In this document: piece by piece, positions 42,836 through 50,345 of the stretch
Layout of the letters: every line of letters starts with the position of its first letter
How positions within the stretch are numbered: position 1 is the first letter of the stretch
Made by a program: the position numbers and the translations under genes
The notes under the pieces: generated by a model
The model's database searches: none
What the model saw: only the letters and a program-made list of their open reading frames with translations
What the model was told of the DNA's origin: nothing
DNA from: Winogradskyella pacifica
GTDB lineage: Bacteria > Bacteroidota > Bacteroidia > Flavobacteriales > Flavobacteriaceae
Direction of reading: 5' to 3'
NCBI RefSeq assembly: GCF_013403915.1
Contig: NZ_JABFDI010000017.1
Location: 24,085 to 88,084 of the forward strand
DNA length: 64,000 bases

Positions 42836-44092
42836 TTAATCTAGGGTGTCTAGGTAAGATTGAATGAGTTCTACACCTTCGGTATGCATCATTGAAGTTC
42901 CTATAAAAGGCATACTTAAACCATCTAAATAAAACGATATTCTATAACTAACAAGGTGGCTTTGTTCTACAATTTGACTTTCATTGAGTGGCGTTTCAAA
43001 GGCCAAATTTAAGGTGGTTTCATCGGCGCAGCTTCCACCAGGGATATGGCAATGAGCACAATTAATATCTATGTATGCTCTTGCTCTAGCTTCTAATCTA
43101 AAGTCTCCATCTTCCCAATTCGGTAAACTTGTAATAGAAGCACTATTAGCAACACCTGTTAATTGAGAGTTGCTGATAAATTGTTCTAATTGATTTACAC
43201 CATTGATTTCAAAATTCATGGATCTCAATTTTGGTCCTATGGGTATAATATTGCCATTATTACCATGGCAAGTAAAACAATCTGTATCTGACGGAATTTT
43301 ATAAGTTGTAGAATTCGTGTTGCCTTCTACATCAATCCAAGTTACAGGCAGCGAGCTTCCGCCTAAATCTAAAACAGCCTCTGTCTGTTCGTCGTTCCAT
43401 TTGTAATCTCCCGTTTCCCATTCGCCATTTAATTTCATTAAAATACGGGTTTCAATTATGGTTCTTCCTAAGGATAAATCGCGTTCATCGTGATTGTAGT
43501 AAAATGTTTTCGCAATTACGGTATTCTCTGGGAAAAGCGGTAAACCATCACCATCAAATTCCATGCTTGTGCCTTCAGGTAGAGCGATGATACGTTGCTT
43601 ATGTGCGTAATCAGAAAATAGAGTAGTGCTAAGATTGTACTCAAATGCTTTTGTGGTAATGTTTAATTCATTCAAATTTCCTGAAAATAAATTCAACTCA
43701 GAAAGATTTGTTTTAAACTCGGTTGCTACGTTTGGGATTAAAGTTGTAAAACTATACACGTCACTATGTAAGCTACTATTAATTGAACTACAAAGGGTTT
43801 GAACGTAAACGTCGTAAGTTGTATTGGCTTGTAAATCGCTTAGTATTACGGATGTTTCGGAAACAGAAATTGTTGTGCCACTCCCTAAGGTAAATCCTGA
43901 AATACCATATTCTAAGTTGTAGGATGCTGAAGAATTAATTGCTTCCCAATTGAGTGTTGCAGAATTATCAGCAATAGCACTTGATGATATATTAGTTACA
44001 CTATTACATACAGGAATAATGTCATCAATATCATTACCACATGAAAAGAAAAGGCTTACGAATACGATTAATAAATAGGATTTTTTAAACAT
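42836..44092 (-). CDS. Diheme c-type cytochrome with fibronectin type III domain, lipoprotein
   Basis: A 418-residue lipoprotein (MFKKSYLLIVFVSLFFSC, Cys18). Residues ~30-115 form a fibronectin type III domain (SATLNWEAINSSASYNLEYG, TTYDVYVQTLC). The rest fits the SO2930-like diheme family, with two CxxCH heme sites: CFTCHGN and CAHCHIPGG. Distal ligands cannot be assigned. It likely acts in the periplasm or on the outer membrane as an electron carrier. The FN3 addition is uncommon for this family. Confidence 0.88.
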   Translation of the reverse strand: MFKKSYLLIVFVSLFFSCGNDIDDIIPVCNSVTNISSSAIADNSATLNWEAINSSASYNLEYGISGFTLGSGTTISVSETSVILSDLQANTTYDVYVQTLCSSINSSLHSDVYSFTTLIPNVATEFKTNLSELNLFSGNLNELNITTKAFEYNLSTTLFSDYAHKQRIIALPEGTSMEFDGDGLPLFPENTVIAKTFYYNHDERDLSLGRTIIETRILMKLNGEWETGDYKWNDEQTEAVLDLGGSSLPVTWIDVEGNTNSTTYKIPSDTDCFTCHGNNGNIIPIGPKLRSMNFEINGVNQLEQFISNSQLTGVANSASITSLPNWEDGDFRLEARARAYIDINCAHCHIPGGSCADETTLNLAFETPLNESQIVEQSHLVSYRISFYLDGLSMPFIGTSMMHTEGVELIQSYLDTLD

Positions 44093-44197
44093 TTGGGTGG
44101 TTTTCTGATTTATAGCTAGTTGCTAAAGTAGTAAAATTATATTTTAATCAATACGTAAACTGATAGTTAGAATACTTATAGACATTAAAAACAAAAA

Positions 44198-45307
44198 TTA
44201 GTAATTCATAAATTTAAAGCTTTCGGTTTGATTTTGTGAATTCATAATCTTTAAAACATAACTGCCTGAAGCTAAAGTGCCAATTTCAATGTTATTAGAT
44301 TGATCTAAGTAGGCGGACGTAATTAGCCTGCCTGAAAGATCATAAATAGAGTATGGATTATTGACTAAAGGCGTATCAGAAATGAGTTGTAATCTATGAT
44401 TAGATATATCTGTTATTAGTTTGGTTTTTTGCGCGGTAAAACTATTAGTAGACAGGGCTTGTCTACCGTAATTAAGTTCTACCTCATTGCCATTATATAT
44501 GGTTAGCATAGCATCGGAACCGCTTCCTGTAATTTCAAATGTGTATATGTTTTCATTAGGACTGAAAAAATTCATGTATGACATTTCAAAAATCGCTTGG
44601 TCTGCAATGTCACAGAAACTTAGTGTCCAACCTATATCTCTAATTATAAAAGAATTTGGTTGTATTGGATTGTCATACATACCGCTGAATCCATTACAAG
44701 TGGAGCTGCCATAAAAATCACTTTGTCCATTAATAATATCGTCAGAAAAGACTATACTTAAGTTAGGATCGAAAGTATTCTCAAGTAAAATATCAAATTC
44801 CCAAATAGAATGAATAAACCATTCTCCGCTTAGTGCGTTTGAAGGAGCATCTTCACGACCTAAGTTTATGACATCTCCTTGGCTATTTGTAAAACTTAAA
44901 TTGTGTAAATCATTAGTAAATGAATACGTTAAATTTCCAGGTTCTTGTAAAATTGAAAAGTATAAGTTCTCAAAGTCAGTTTCCTCAGTTGTAGTACATG
45001 AGTTGTCTGTAGTTTCAAAATAAGGAATAAGACTTATAGCATTATTTTGTTCGCTCTCAAAGTACGAAGTAAAAGAGTTACAAATGCCATTACCGTATAT
45101 ATAACGTCCCCAATATTGGTCTAAAGGCGCACTGCTAAATGAATTGTGAAATTCAATATTTGGAGGTGTTGTAACCGTTGAAGGTAAATTGATGGTGTTT
45201 CCATTTGATTCAAGAGAAATTACATTCCAATTACCTATGAAGTTCTGTGAATTTATGACTATTGTAAAACATAAAAATAAGATTAAGGTTGCGTAGCTTT
45301 GTTTCAT
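44198..45307 (-). CDS. Secreted protein with type IX sorting domain
   Basis: A 369-residue secreted protein: a signal peptide (MKQSYATLILFLCFTIVINSQ), two similar beta-rich modules of about 130 residues (NWNVISLESNGNTINLP... and GEWFIHSIWEFDILLENTF..., each with a CNSFTSYF / CNGFSGMY segment, META/HslJ-like), and a C-terminal sorting domain (YDLSGRLITSAYLDQ... ASGSYVLKIMN) typical of type IX secretion. Function is unknown. Confidence 0.82.
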   Translation of the reverse strand: MKQSYATLILFLCFTIVINSQNFIGNWNVISLESNGNTINLPSTVTTPPNIEFHNSFSSAPLDQYWGRYIYGNGICNSFTSYFESEQNNAISLIPYFETTDNSCTTTEETDFENLYFSILQEPGNLTYSFTNDLHNLSFTNSQGDVINLGREDAPSNALSGEWFIHSIWEFDILLENTFDPNLSIVFSDDIINGQSDFYGSSTCNGFSGMYDNPIQPNSFIIRDIGWTLSFCDIADQAIFEMSYMNFFSPNENIYTFEITGSGSDAMLTIYNGNEVELNYGRQALSTNSFTAQKTKLITDISNHRLQLISDTPLVNNPYSIYDLSGRLITSAYLDQSNNIEIGTLASGSYVLKIMNSQNQTESFKFMNY

Positions 45308-45369
45308 AAAATGAGCGTTTTATAAAGATTCTAATTATTAGTAACGCTCTAATATATAGTTTTTAAACA

Positions 45370-45405
45370 AAAAAAAAGGATCTACCTCTTGGTAATTCCT
45401 TTTTT
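45370..45405 (-). terminator. Terminator after lysS
   Basis: On the minus strand AAAGGAATT-ACC-AAGA-GGT-AGATCCTTT followed by a T-run, just beyond the lysS stop. Confidence 0.8.
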
Positions 45406-45427
45406 ATAAATTTATGTTAGAGGGTTT

Positions 45428-47116
45428 TTAAATAAGCTCTACAAATAAGCCGTCATCAGTTTTTTCAACCTTTGTTAAGCCATGTTTGCTTAAGCCTTTT
45501 AAACCTTTATCCCAACCTTTATTACTTAAGCCAGATTTTGATTTAAGCACATTTAAGTCCATGCGTTTTTCAGCTTTTAAAACTTCTAAAATCGCTTTTT
45601 CGTTATCGCTTAAATCCACTTTTTTCTTTTCTGGTCGCATTTGAGGGAAGAATAAAACTTCTTGAATACTCTGATTGTTGGTTAAGAACATTATTAAACG
45701 GTCCATTCCAATTCCCATTCCAGATGTTGGAGGCATTCCGTATTCTAGCGCACGTAAAAAATCGTGATCTATAAATTCTGTCGCTTCATCATCTCCTTTT
45801 TTAGCTAAACTTAACTGGTGTTCAAAACGCTCGCGTTGGTCTATAGGATCATTAAGTTCAGAATAAGCATTAGCAACTTCTTTACCACAAACCATTAACT
45901 CAAAACGCTCTGTTAATTCAGGGTTTTCTCTGTGCTCTTTACATAAAGGGCTCATCTCTTTTGGGTAATCGGTAATGAACGTTGGTTGAATGTAATTTCC
46001 TTCACATTTTTCACCAAAAATCTCATCAATCAACTTGCCTTTACCCATAGTCTCGTCAACCTCAATATGCATGCCTTTTGCAGCTGCTCTTATGTCGTCT
46101 TCAGACTTGTTATAGATATCAAAACCTGTAAATTCTAAAATAGAATCGCGCATGGTAATACGCTTATAAGGTGCTTTAAAATTGATTTTATGTTCGCCAA
46201 ATGTAGCATCTGAAGTTCCATTTACAGCAATAGCACAATGCTCTAATAATTGCTCACAGAAATCCATCATCCAGTTGTAATCTTTGTAAGATACATAGAT
46301 TTCCATGGCGGTAAATTCTGGATTATGCGTTCTGTCCATTCCTTCATTTCTGAAGTTTTTAGAAAACTCATAAACACCATCAAAACCACCAACGATTAAA
46401 CGTTTTAGATATAATTCGTTAGCAATTCGCATGTATAATGGAATGTCTAAACTGTTGTGGTGCGTCATAAACGGACGTGCAGCAGCTCCACCAGGAATAG
46501 GCTGTAAAACTGGTGTTTCAACTTCAAAATAACCAGCATCATTAAAAAATTGACGCATCGCATTAAAAAGCTTAGTACGCTTTATAAACACTTCTTTTAC
46601 ATGAGGATTAACTACTAAATCGGCATAACGTTGTCTGTAACGCATTTCTGGATCTGTAAATGCATCATAGGTTTTTCCATCCTTTTGTTTTGGGATAGGT
46701 AATGGTTTTAAAGCTTTACTAAGCAATTTAAAATCCTTTACCATAACAGTCTTTTCGCCAACTTGTGTTGTGAAAAGTGTGCCTTCAATACCTACAAAAT
46801 CACCTAAGTCTAATAATTTCTTAAAGACATCATTGTAAAGGGATTTGTCTTCACCTGTACAAATTTCGTCTCTATTAAAATACACCTGAATACGACCTTC
46901 GCTATCTTGCAATTGTGCAAAAGATGCTTTCCCTTGAATGTTAATTGCCATTAGACGACCTGCGATAATAACCTGTTTACCGTCTTCAAAATTAGATTTT
47001 ATCTGTTTTGAAGTGTGGTTTACGGGAAATAAATCCGCTGGATAAGGGTTAATCCCTAAAGCTCTAAGCTTTTCTAACTTTTGGCGTCTTACCAATTCTT
47101 GTTCTGAAAGTTGCAT
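45428..47116 (-). CDS. lysS: Lysyl-tRNA synthetase (class II)
   Basis: A 562-residue class II synthetase that charges tRNA-Lys. An N-terminal OB-fold anticodon-binding domain (VIIAGRLMAINIQGKASFAQLQD) is followed by the catalytic domain with motif 1 near YFEVETPVLQPIPGGAAARPF, motif 2 FRNEGMDRTHNPEFT and motif 3 GMGIGMDRLIMFL. It has a C-terminal extension of about 65 residues after the catalytic domain (ILEVLKAEKRMDLNVLKSKS), a helical tail known in Bacteroidota LysS proteins. Confidence 0.96.
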   Translation of the reverse strand: MQLSEQELVRRQKLEKLRALGINPYPADLFPVNHTSKQIKSNFEDGKQVIIAGRLMAINIQGKASFAQLQDSEGRIQVYFNRDEICTGEDKSLYNDVFKKLLDLGDFVGIEGTLFTTQVGEKTVMVKDFKLLSKALKPLPIPKQKDGKTYDAFTDPEMRYRQRYADLVVNPHVKEVFIKRTKLFNAMRQFFNDAGYFEVETPVLQPIPGGAAARPFMTHHNSLDIPLYMRIANELYLKRLIVGGFDGVYEFSKNFRNEGMDRTHNPEFTAMEIYVSYKDYNWMMDFCEQLLEHCAIAVNGTSDATFGEHKINFKAPYKRITMRDSILEFTGFDIYNKSEDDIRAAAKGMHIEVDETMGKGKLIDEIFGEKCEGNYIQPTFITDYPKEMSPLCKEHRENPELTERFELMVCGKEVANAYSELNDPIDQRERFEHQLSLAKKGDDEATEFIDHDFLRALEYGMPPTSGMGIGMDRLIMFLTNNQSIQEVLFFPQMRPEKKKVDLSDNEKAILEVLKAEKRMDLNVLKSKSGLSNKGWDKGLKGLSKHGLTKVEKTDDGLFVELI

Positions 47117-47135
47117 TCTTAATTAATTTTATAAA

Positions 47136-47154
47136 CTTACCAAGTGTTGGTAAG
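47136..47154. promoter_or_regulatory. Perfect palindrome in the lysS leader
   Basis: CTTACCAA-GTG-TTGGTAAG lies between the predicted lysS start point and its ATG. It could be an operator for a dimeric regulator or an RNA hairpin. No matching palindrome was noticed elsewhere in the window. Confidence 0.5.
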
Positions 47155-47160
47155 TGGCTG

Positions 47161-47168
47161 CAAAATTA
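47161..47168 (-). promoter_or_regulatory. -7 element of the lysS promoter
   Basis: TAATTTTG on the minus strand fits TAnnTTTG, giving a leader of about 40 bases that contains the palindrome. Confidence 0.55.
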
Positions 47169-47491
47169 CACTTTTTACAAAAATTAACGAGCTCCTTTTT
47201 AGTTAGATTTAACAAGCTCTAAATTTTCTGAATAATTATGGTTGTTTAGAAATGTTTTTAAGGCATTTTAAAGAATCTTGAAGAACACTTTTACATCGTG
47301 TTTTGGTAGAGGATGGTCATTCTGAATTTCTTTAGTTGATAAACAAGAATTCAGAATAAGAATCAATATTACTTTATAGTAATAATACTTTATTGAATTT
47401 TATTCTAATTTCAAGGATATGAATTCGTAAAAAGTGTAACATTTATATTGAACTTGCGTCCTATAAATACATCAAATCATCAAACGAAATT
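47169..47491. other. Intergenic stretch with two hairpins
   Basis: No gene is supported here. TTCTGAATT (47320-47328) pairs with AATTCAGAA (47348-47356), and TATTACT-TTAT-AGTAATA forms a small hairpin at 47367-47384. An untranslated RNA cannot be excluded but nothing specific supports one. Confidence 0.4.
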
Positions 47492-47650
47492 ATGAGTATC
47501 TGGCGCGTTATTCTTTCTATTATTTGTCCACCTTTAGCTGTCTTAGATAAAGGATGTGGTTCTATTCTAATTACCTTTTTATTATGGCTCTGTGGTTGGG
47601 TGCCAGGTGTTATAGCAGCTTTAGTTATTCTCAATAACCCAAAGCGATAA
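47492..47650 (+). CDS. YqaE/Pmp3-family small membrane protein
   Basis: A 52-residue hydrophobic protein: MSIWRVILSIICPPLAVLDKG, then CGSILITFLLWLCGWVPGV and IAALVILNNPKR. Two transmembrane helices and the CPPLAV segment are the hallmark of the UPF0057/Pmp3 family, linked in other organisms to membrane potential and salt or cold stress. It starts at ATG 47492 and stops at TAA 47648-47650. Confidence 0.9.
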   Translation: MSIWRVILSIICPPLAVLDKGCGSILITFLLWLCGWVPGVIAALVILNNPKR

Positions 47651-47656
47651 AAGTCT

Positions 47657-47664
47657 TACCTTTG
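47657..47664 (+). promoter_or_regulatory. -7 element before the 254-residue lipoprotein gene
   Basis: TACCTTTG fits TAnnTTTG, 31 bases before the ATG at 47696. Confidence 0.5.
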
Positions 47665-47695
47665 CGATCTTAATAATGTATTTAAAAGATTAAAA

Positions 47696-48460
47696 ATGAA
47701 TAAGGTTTTTACGGTGCTTTCTTGTGTATTTATAATGCTGCTAACAAGTTGTCAGTTTTCTGAAAATATCTATATCAATGAAGACGGTAGTGGTAAGGTG
47801 AAATTCTCAATGGATGCATCAGAGATGATGGATGTGTTAGATCAACTCGGAGAGAATGCTTCTGATGAAATGAGTAAAGCTGTGGATTCAACAATCGTTT
47901 TTAAGGACTTTTTGGTAGAATATAAAGATAGTATAGCAAATTTGTCTGTAGGAGAACAAGAAAAGATTAAAGCCATGGAGGATTATAAAATTCATATGGT
48001 TATGGATCCAGATAAGAAGAAGATGTTTTTTGATTTAGAAACAGACTTTGATGATGCTAGTGAGTTGCGCGATATGTACAAAGCAATGAATAGTTTCAAT
48101 AATTTAAAAGGTGATGACACTGCTAGTGATAATTTGCCTTTAAGTCCATTTTCGAGTATGGGTAATGAAGGCTCAACTTTGGTGAGTTACTCATATGATG
48201 GTACCGTTTTTAGAAGAAATGCTGAGATTATTGATTTAGAAAAACATCAGAAATCTTTAGATAGTATAGATAAATCGGCATTGATGTTGGGATCTTCTAA
48301 GTATATAATTAATTATCACTTTCCTAAAGCTGTAAAATCATTTTCGAAACAAGGAGCAATGTATAGTGAAGATCGAAAAACGGTTACTTATGAGGTTGGG
48401 TTTATAGATATGCTAAAGGATCCTGAAATATTGAATATTGAAGTTGTTTTAGAGGATTAA
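47696..48460 (+). CDS. Lipoprotein of unknown function
   Basis: A 254-residue lipoprotein (MNKVFTVLSCVFIMLLTSC, Cys19). The start of the mature protein, ENIYINEDGSGKVKFSMDASEMMDVL, has the pattern of a beta-hairpin followed by a helix seen in LppM-like envelope proteins. The rest is acidic and mixed alpha/beta and ends EILNIEVVLED. No enzyme motif is visible. It is followed after 13 bases by lipB, with which it may share a transcript. Confidence 0.8.
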   Translation: MNKVFTVLSCVFIMLLTSCQFSENIYINEDGSGKVKFSMDASEMMDVLDQLGENASDEMSKAVDSTIVFKDFLVEYKDSIANLSVGEQEKIKAMEDYKIHMVMDPDKKKMFFDLETDFDDASELRDMYKAMNSFNNLKGDDTASDNLPLSPFSSMGNEGSTLVSYSYDGTVFRRNAEIIDLEKHQKSLDSIDKSALMLGSSKYIINYHFPKAVKSFSKQGAMYSEDRKTVTYEVGFIDMLKDPEILNIEVVLED

Positions 48461-48473
48461 AAGAATAATTATT

Positions 48474-49178
48474 TTGAATAAAAAAATACAACTACAAGAT
48501 TTAGGAACTAAAGATTTTAAGGACACTTGGGATTACCAGGAAACACTCTTTAAAGCTATTTTAGATACTAAAATAAAGAATCGAAGAGAAGATGCTGGTT
48601 TAGTTACTGAGAATCATTTTCTCTTTGTAGAACATCCGCATGTCTATACTTTAGGAAAAAGTGGTGATCTTTCAAATTTACTACTTTCTGAAACGCAATT
48701 GTCAGAAAAAGGAGCCACGTTTTACAAAATTAATCGAGGTGGAGATATTACCTATCATGGTCCAGGGCAGATTGTGGGTTATCCGATTCTAGACTTAGAT
48801 AACTTCTTTACAGATATTCATAAATACTTACGATTTTTAGAAGAAGTTATCATTCTAACATTAGCTGAGTATGGTCTAAAAACAGAACGCAGTCCTGGCG
48901 AAACAGGTGTGTGGCTCGATGTTGGGACACCATTTGCTCGAAAAATTTGCGCTATGGGAGTAAGGGCTAGCCGTTGGGTTACCATGCATGGATTCGCCTT
49001 AAATGTGAATGCAGATTTAGGCTATTTTGATTATATTATTCCATGTGGAATAAGAGGGAAAGCGGTAACAACCTTAAATAATGAATTGGGTGTCGATAGC
49101 GTAAATGAAAATGAAGTTAAAGAGAAGCTTTTAAAGCATTTTAGTGCGCTTTTTGACGCGAGCTTCATTCAACTTTAG
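48474..49178 (+). CDS. lipB: Octanoyltransferase LipB
   Basis: A 234-residue enzyme that transfers octanoyl from acyl-carrier protein to lipoyl domains, for example the E2 at 14731. RGGDITYHGPGQIVGYPILDL is the family signature; the catalytic Lys lies in FARKICAMGVR and the Cys in DYIIPCGIRG. Start is a TTG at 48474; no earlier ATG fits the N-terminal helix. Convergent with the following minus-strand gene. Confidence 0.94.
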   Translation: MNKKIQLQDLGTKDFKDTWDYQETLFKAILDTKIKNRREDAGLVTENHFLFVEHPHVYTLGKSGDLSNLLLSETQLSEKGATFYKINRGGDITYHGPGQIVGYPILDLDNFFTDIHKYLRFLEEVIILTLAEYGLKTERSPGETGVWLDVGTPFARKICAMGVRASRWVTMHGFALNVNADLGYFDYIIPCGIRGKAVTTLNNELGVDSVNENEVKEKLLKHFSALFDASFIQL

Positions 49179-49205
49179 TTATGAGTGAGATGTTAAGAAT
49201 TAAAG

Positions 49206-50255
49206 TTAAGACTCGTCATTAAAAAACACCTTATAAAAGTGCATTTTCTTCTCTTCATCGTAACCGCGTTCTAGATATTCTGCAGAAGCATCAGGGGCAT
49301 CAACATCTAGTTTTATTTGAATGTTGGTGTCGAGTTTTATTTCGGTTTTAATTTTTTGCTTTTGCTTTTTTAAGGCTACTTCAGAGACGTCAAACTGGTT
49401 TCTAATCAGCACTTTATTGTCTGTTTCGTAAGTTTTCTTGTAATCTTCAAATAATTGAATTTTATCCTCTTCATCAAAAACTTCTTCTTTGAAAGTATCG
49501 ATATTTACAATTTCATTTTCTTTGAAAAAATCAACCGTTTTAGCTAGGAAGTTACTTTGCTCTTGACCACCAAAATTAGGTTGTAAAACTTCTTTAGAAA
49601 ATTCTCGGCAAAGTTCAATACAGTTTTTGGTGTGCTGATTGCTGTCGTCTGGGTATCTGATGTTTAAGAAGCTTTTGATCCAGTATTGTGTATCGTAAGT
49701 GTTGTTATCTACACTAAGTACAATTTTGCCTTCCATATCGGAAGTATTTAAGATTAAGCAACCCTTGTCTACCTTTTTAGCTTGGATACCTTTTTGAACT
49801 AATATATCGTAGTTATTATCTTCTAAATACGTTTGAAAAAACTCAGTCTTATTTTCAATTTTAAAGATCCCAATAGCATCTGTAAAGTAGTCTTCGTATT
49901 GTATGTTTTCAAAATGACAAATAAGGACATCACCGGTTTTAATTTGAGCAGAATTACTTTGCTCAAATAGATGCGTTACAATGTGTTTAGAGATGTCTAC
50001 AAAATCAGCACCTTCTTTAAATAATTGATCGCTATAAGTGTTTATTTCATTGAGAGCGACATCACTATGGTGGTGAAAACGATAATTTTCGGCTACACTC
50101 ATAAAAGGTCTCAGAAGATAAGGCAACATTAAATTATAAGTGGCTTCATCAAAATCTACAATGGCATCTGAAAAGGCATTTTTAGTACCATTAAATTTGT
50201 TACCAACTTTGTGAATTATACAGCTTCTTAAGGATGCTTTTTGTCTTTTTATCAT
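49206..50255 (-). CDS. Nucleoid-associated protein, NdpA/YejK family
   Basis: A 349-residue protein starting MIKRQKASLRSCIIHKVGNKFNG, with GDVLICHFENIQYEDYFTDAIGIFKIENKTEF in the middle, which fits the PF04245 nucleoid-associated family. The function is poorly known; YejK binds DNA. The internal ATG at 50255 is preferred over 50288, because alignment of the family begins there. Confidence 0.85.
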   Translation of the reverse strand: MIKRQKASLRSCIIHKVGNKFNGTKNAFSDAIVDFDEATYNLMLPYLLRPFMSVAENYRFHHHSDVALNEINTYSDQLFKEGADFVDISKHIVTHLFEQSNSAQIKTGDVLICHFENIQYEDYFTDAIGIFKIENKTEFFQTYLEDNNYDILVQKGIQAKKVDKGCLILNTSDMEGKIVLSVDNNTYDTQYWIKSFLNIRYPDDSNQHTKNCIELCREFSKEVLQPNFGGQEQSNFLAKTVDFFKENEIVNIDTFKEEVFDEEDKIQLFEDYKKTYETDNKVLIRNQFDVSEVALKKQKQKIKTEIKLDTNIQIKLDVDAPDASAEYLERGYDEEKKMHFYKVFFNDES

Positions 50256-50345
50256 GATGAAAATGTCGTCTAAATTTTGGTTATACAATACTACAAAACA
50301 ATGCGCTTATTGTAAGTGAAAATAATACTAAAATAAGAATGATTT

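Noticed and set aside
47367..47384. TATTACT-TTAT-AGTAATA hairpin as a terminator or small RNA
   Set aside because: All A/T stem, no T-run, and no evidence of a transcript ending there.
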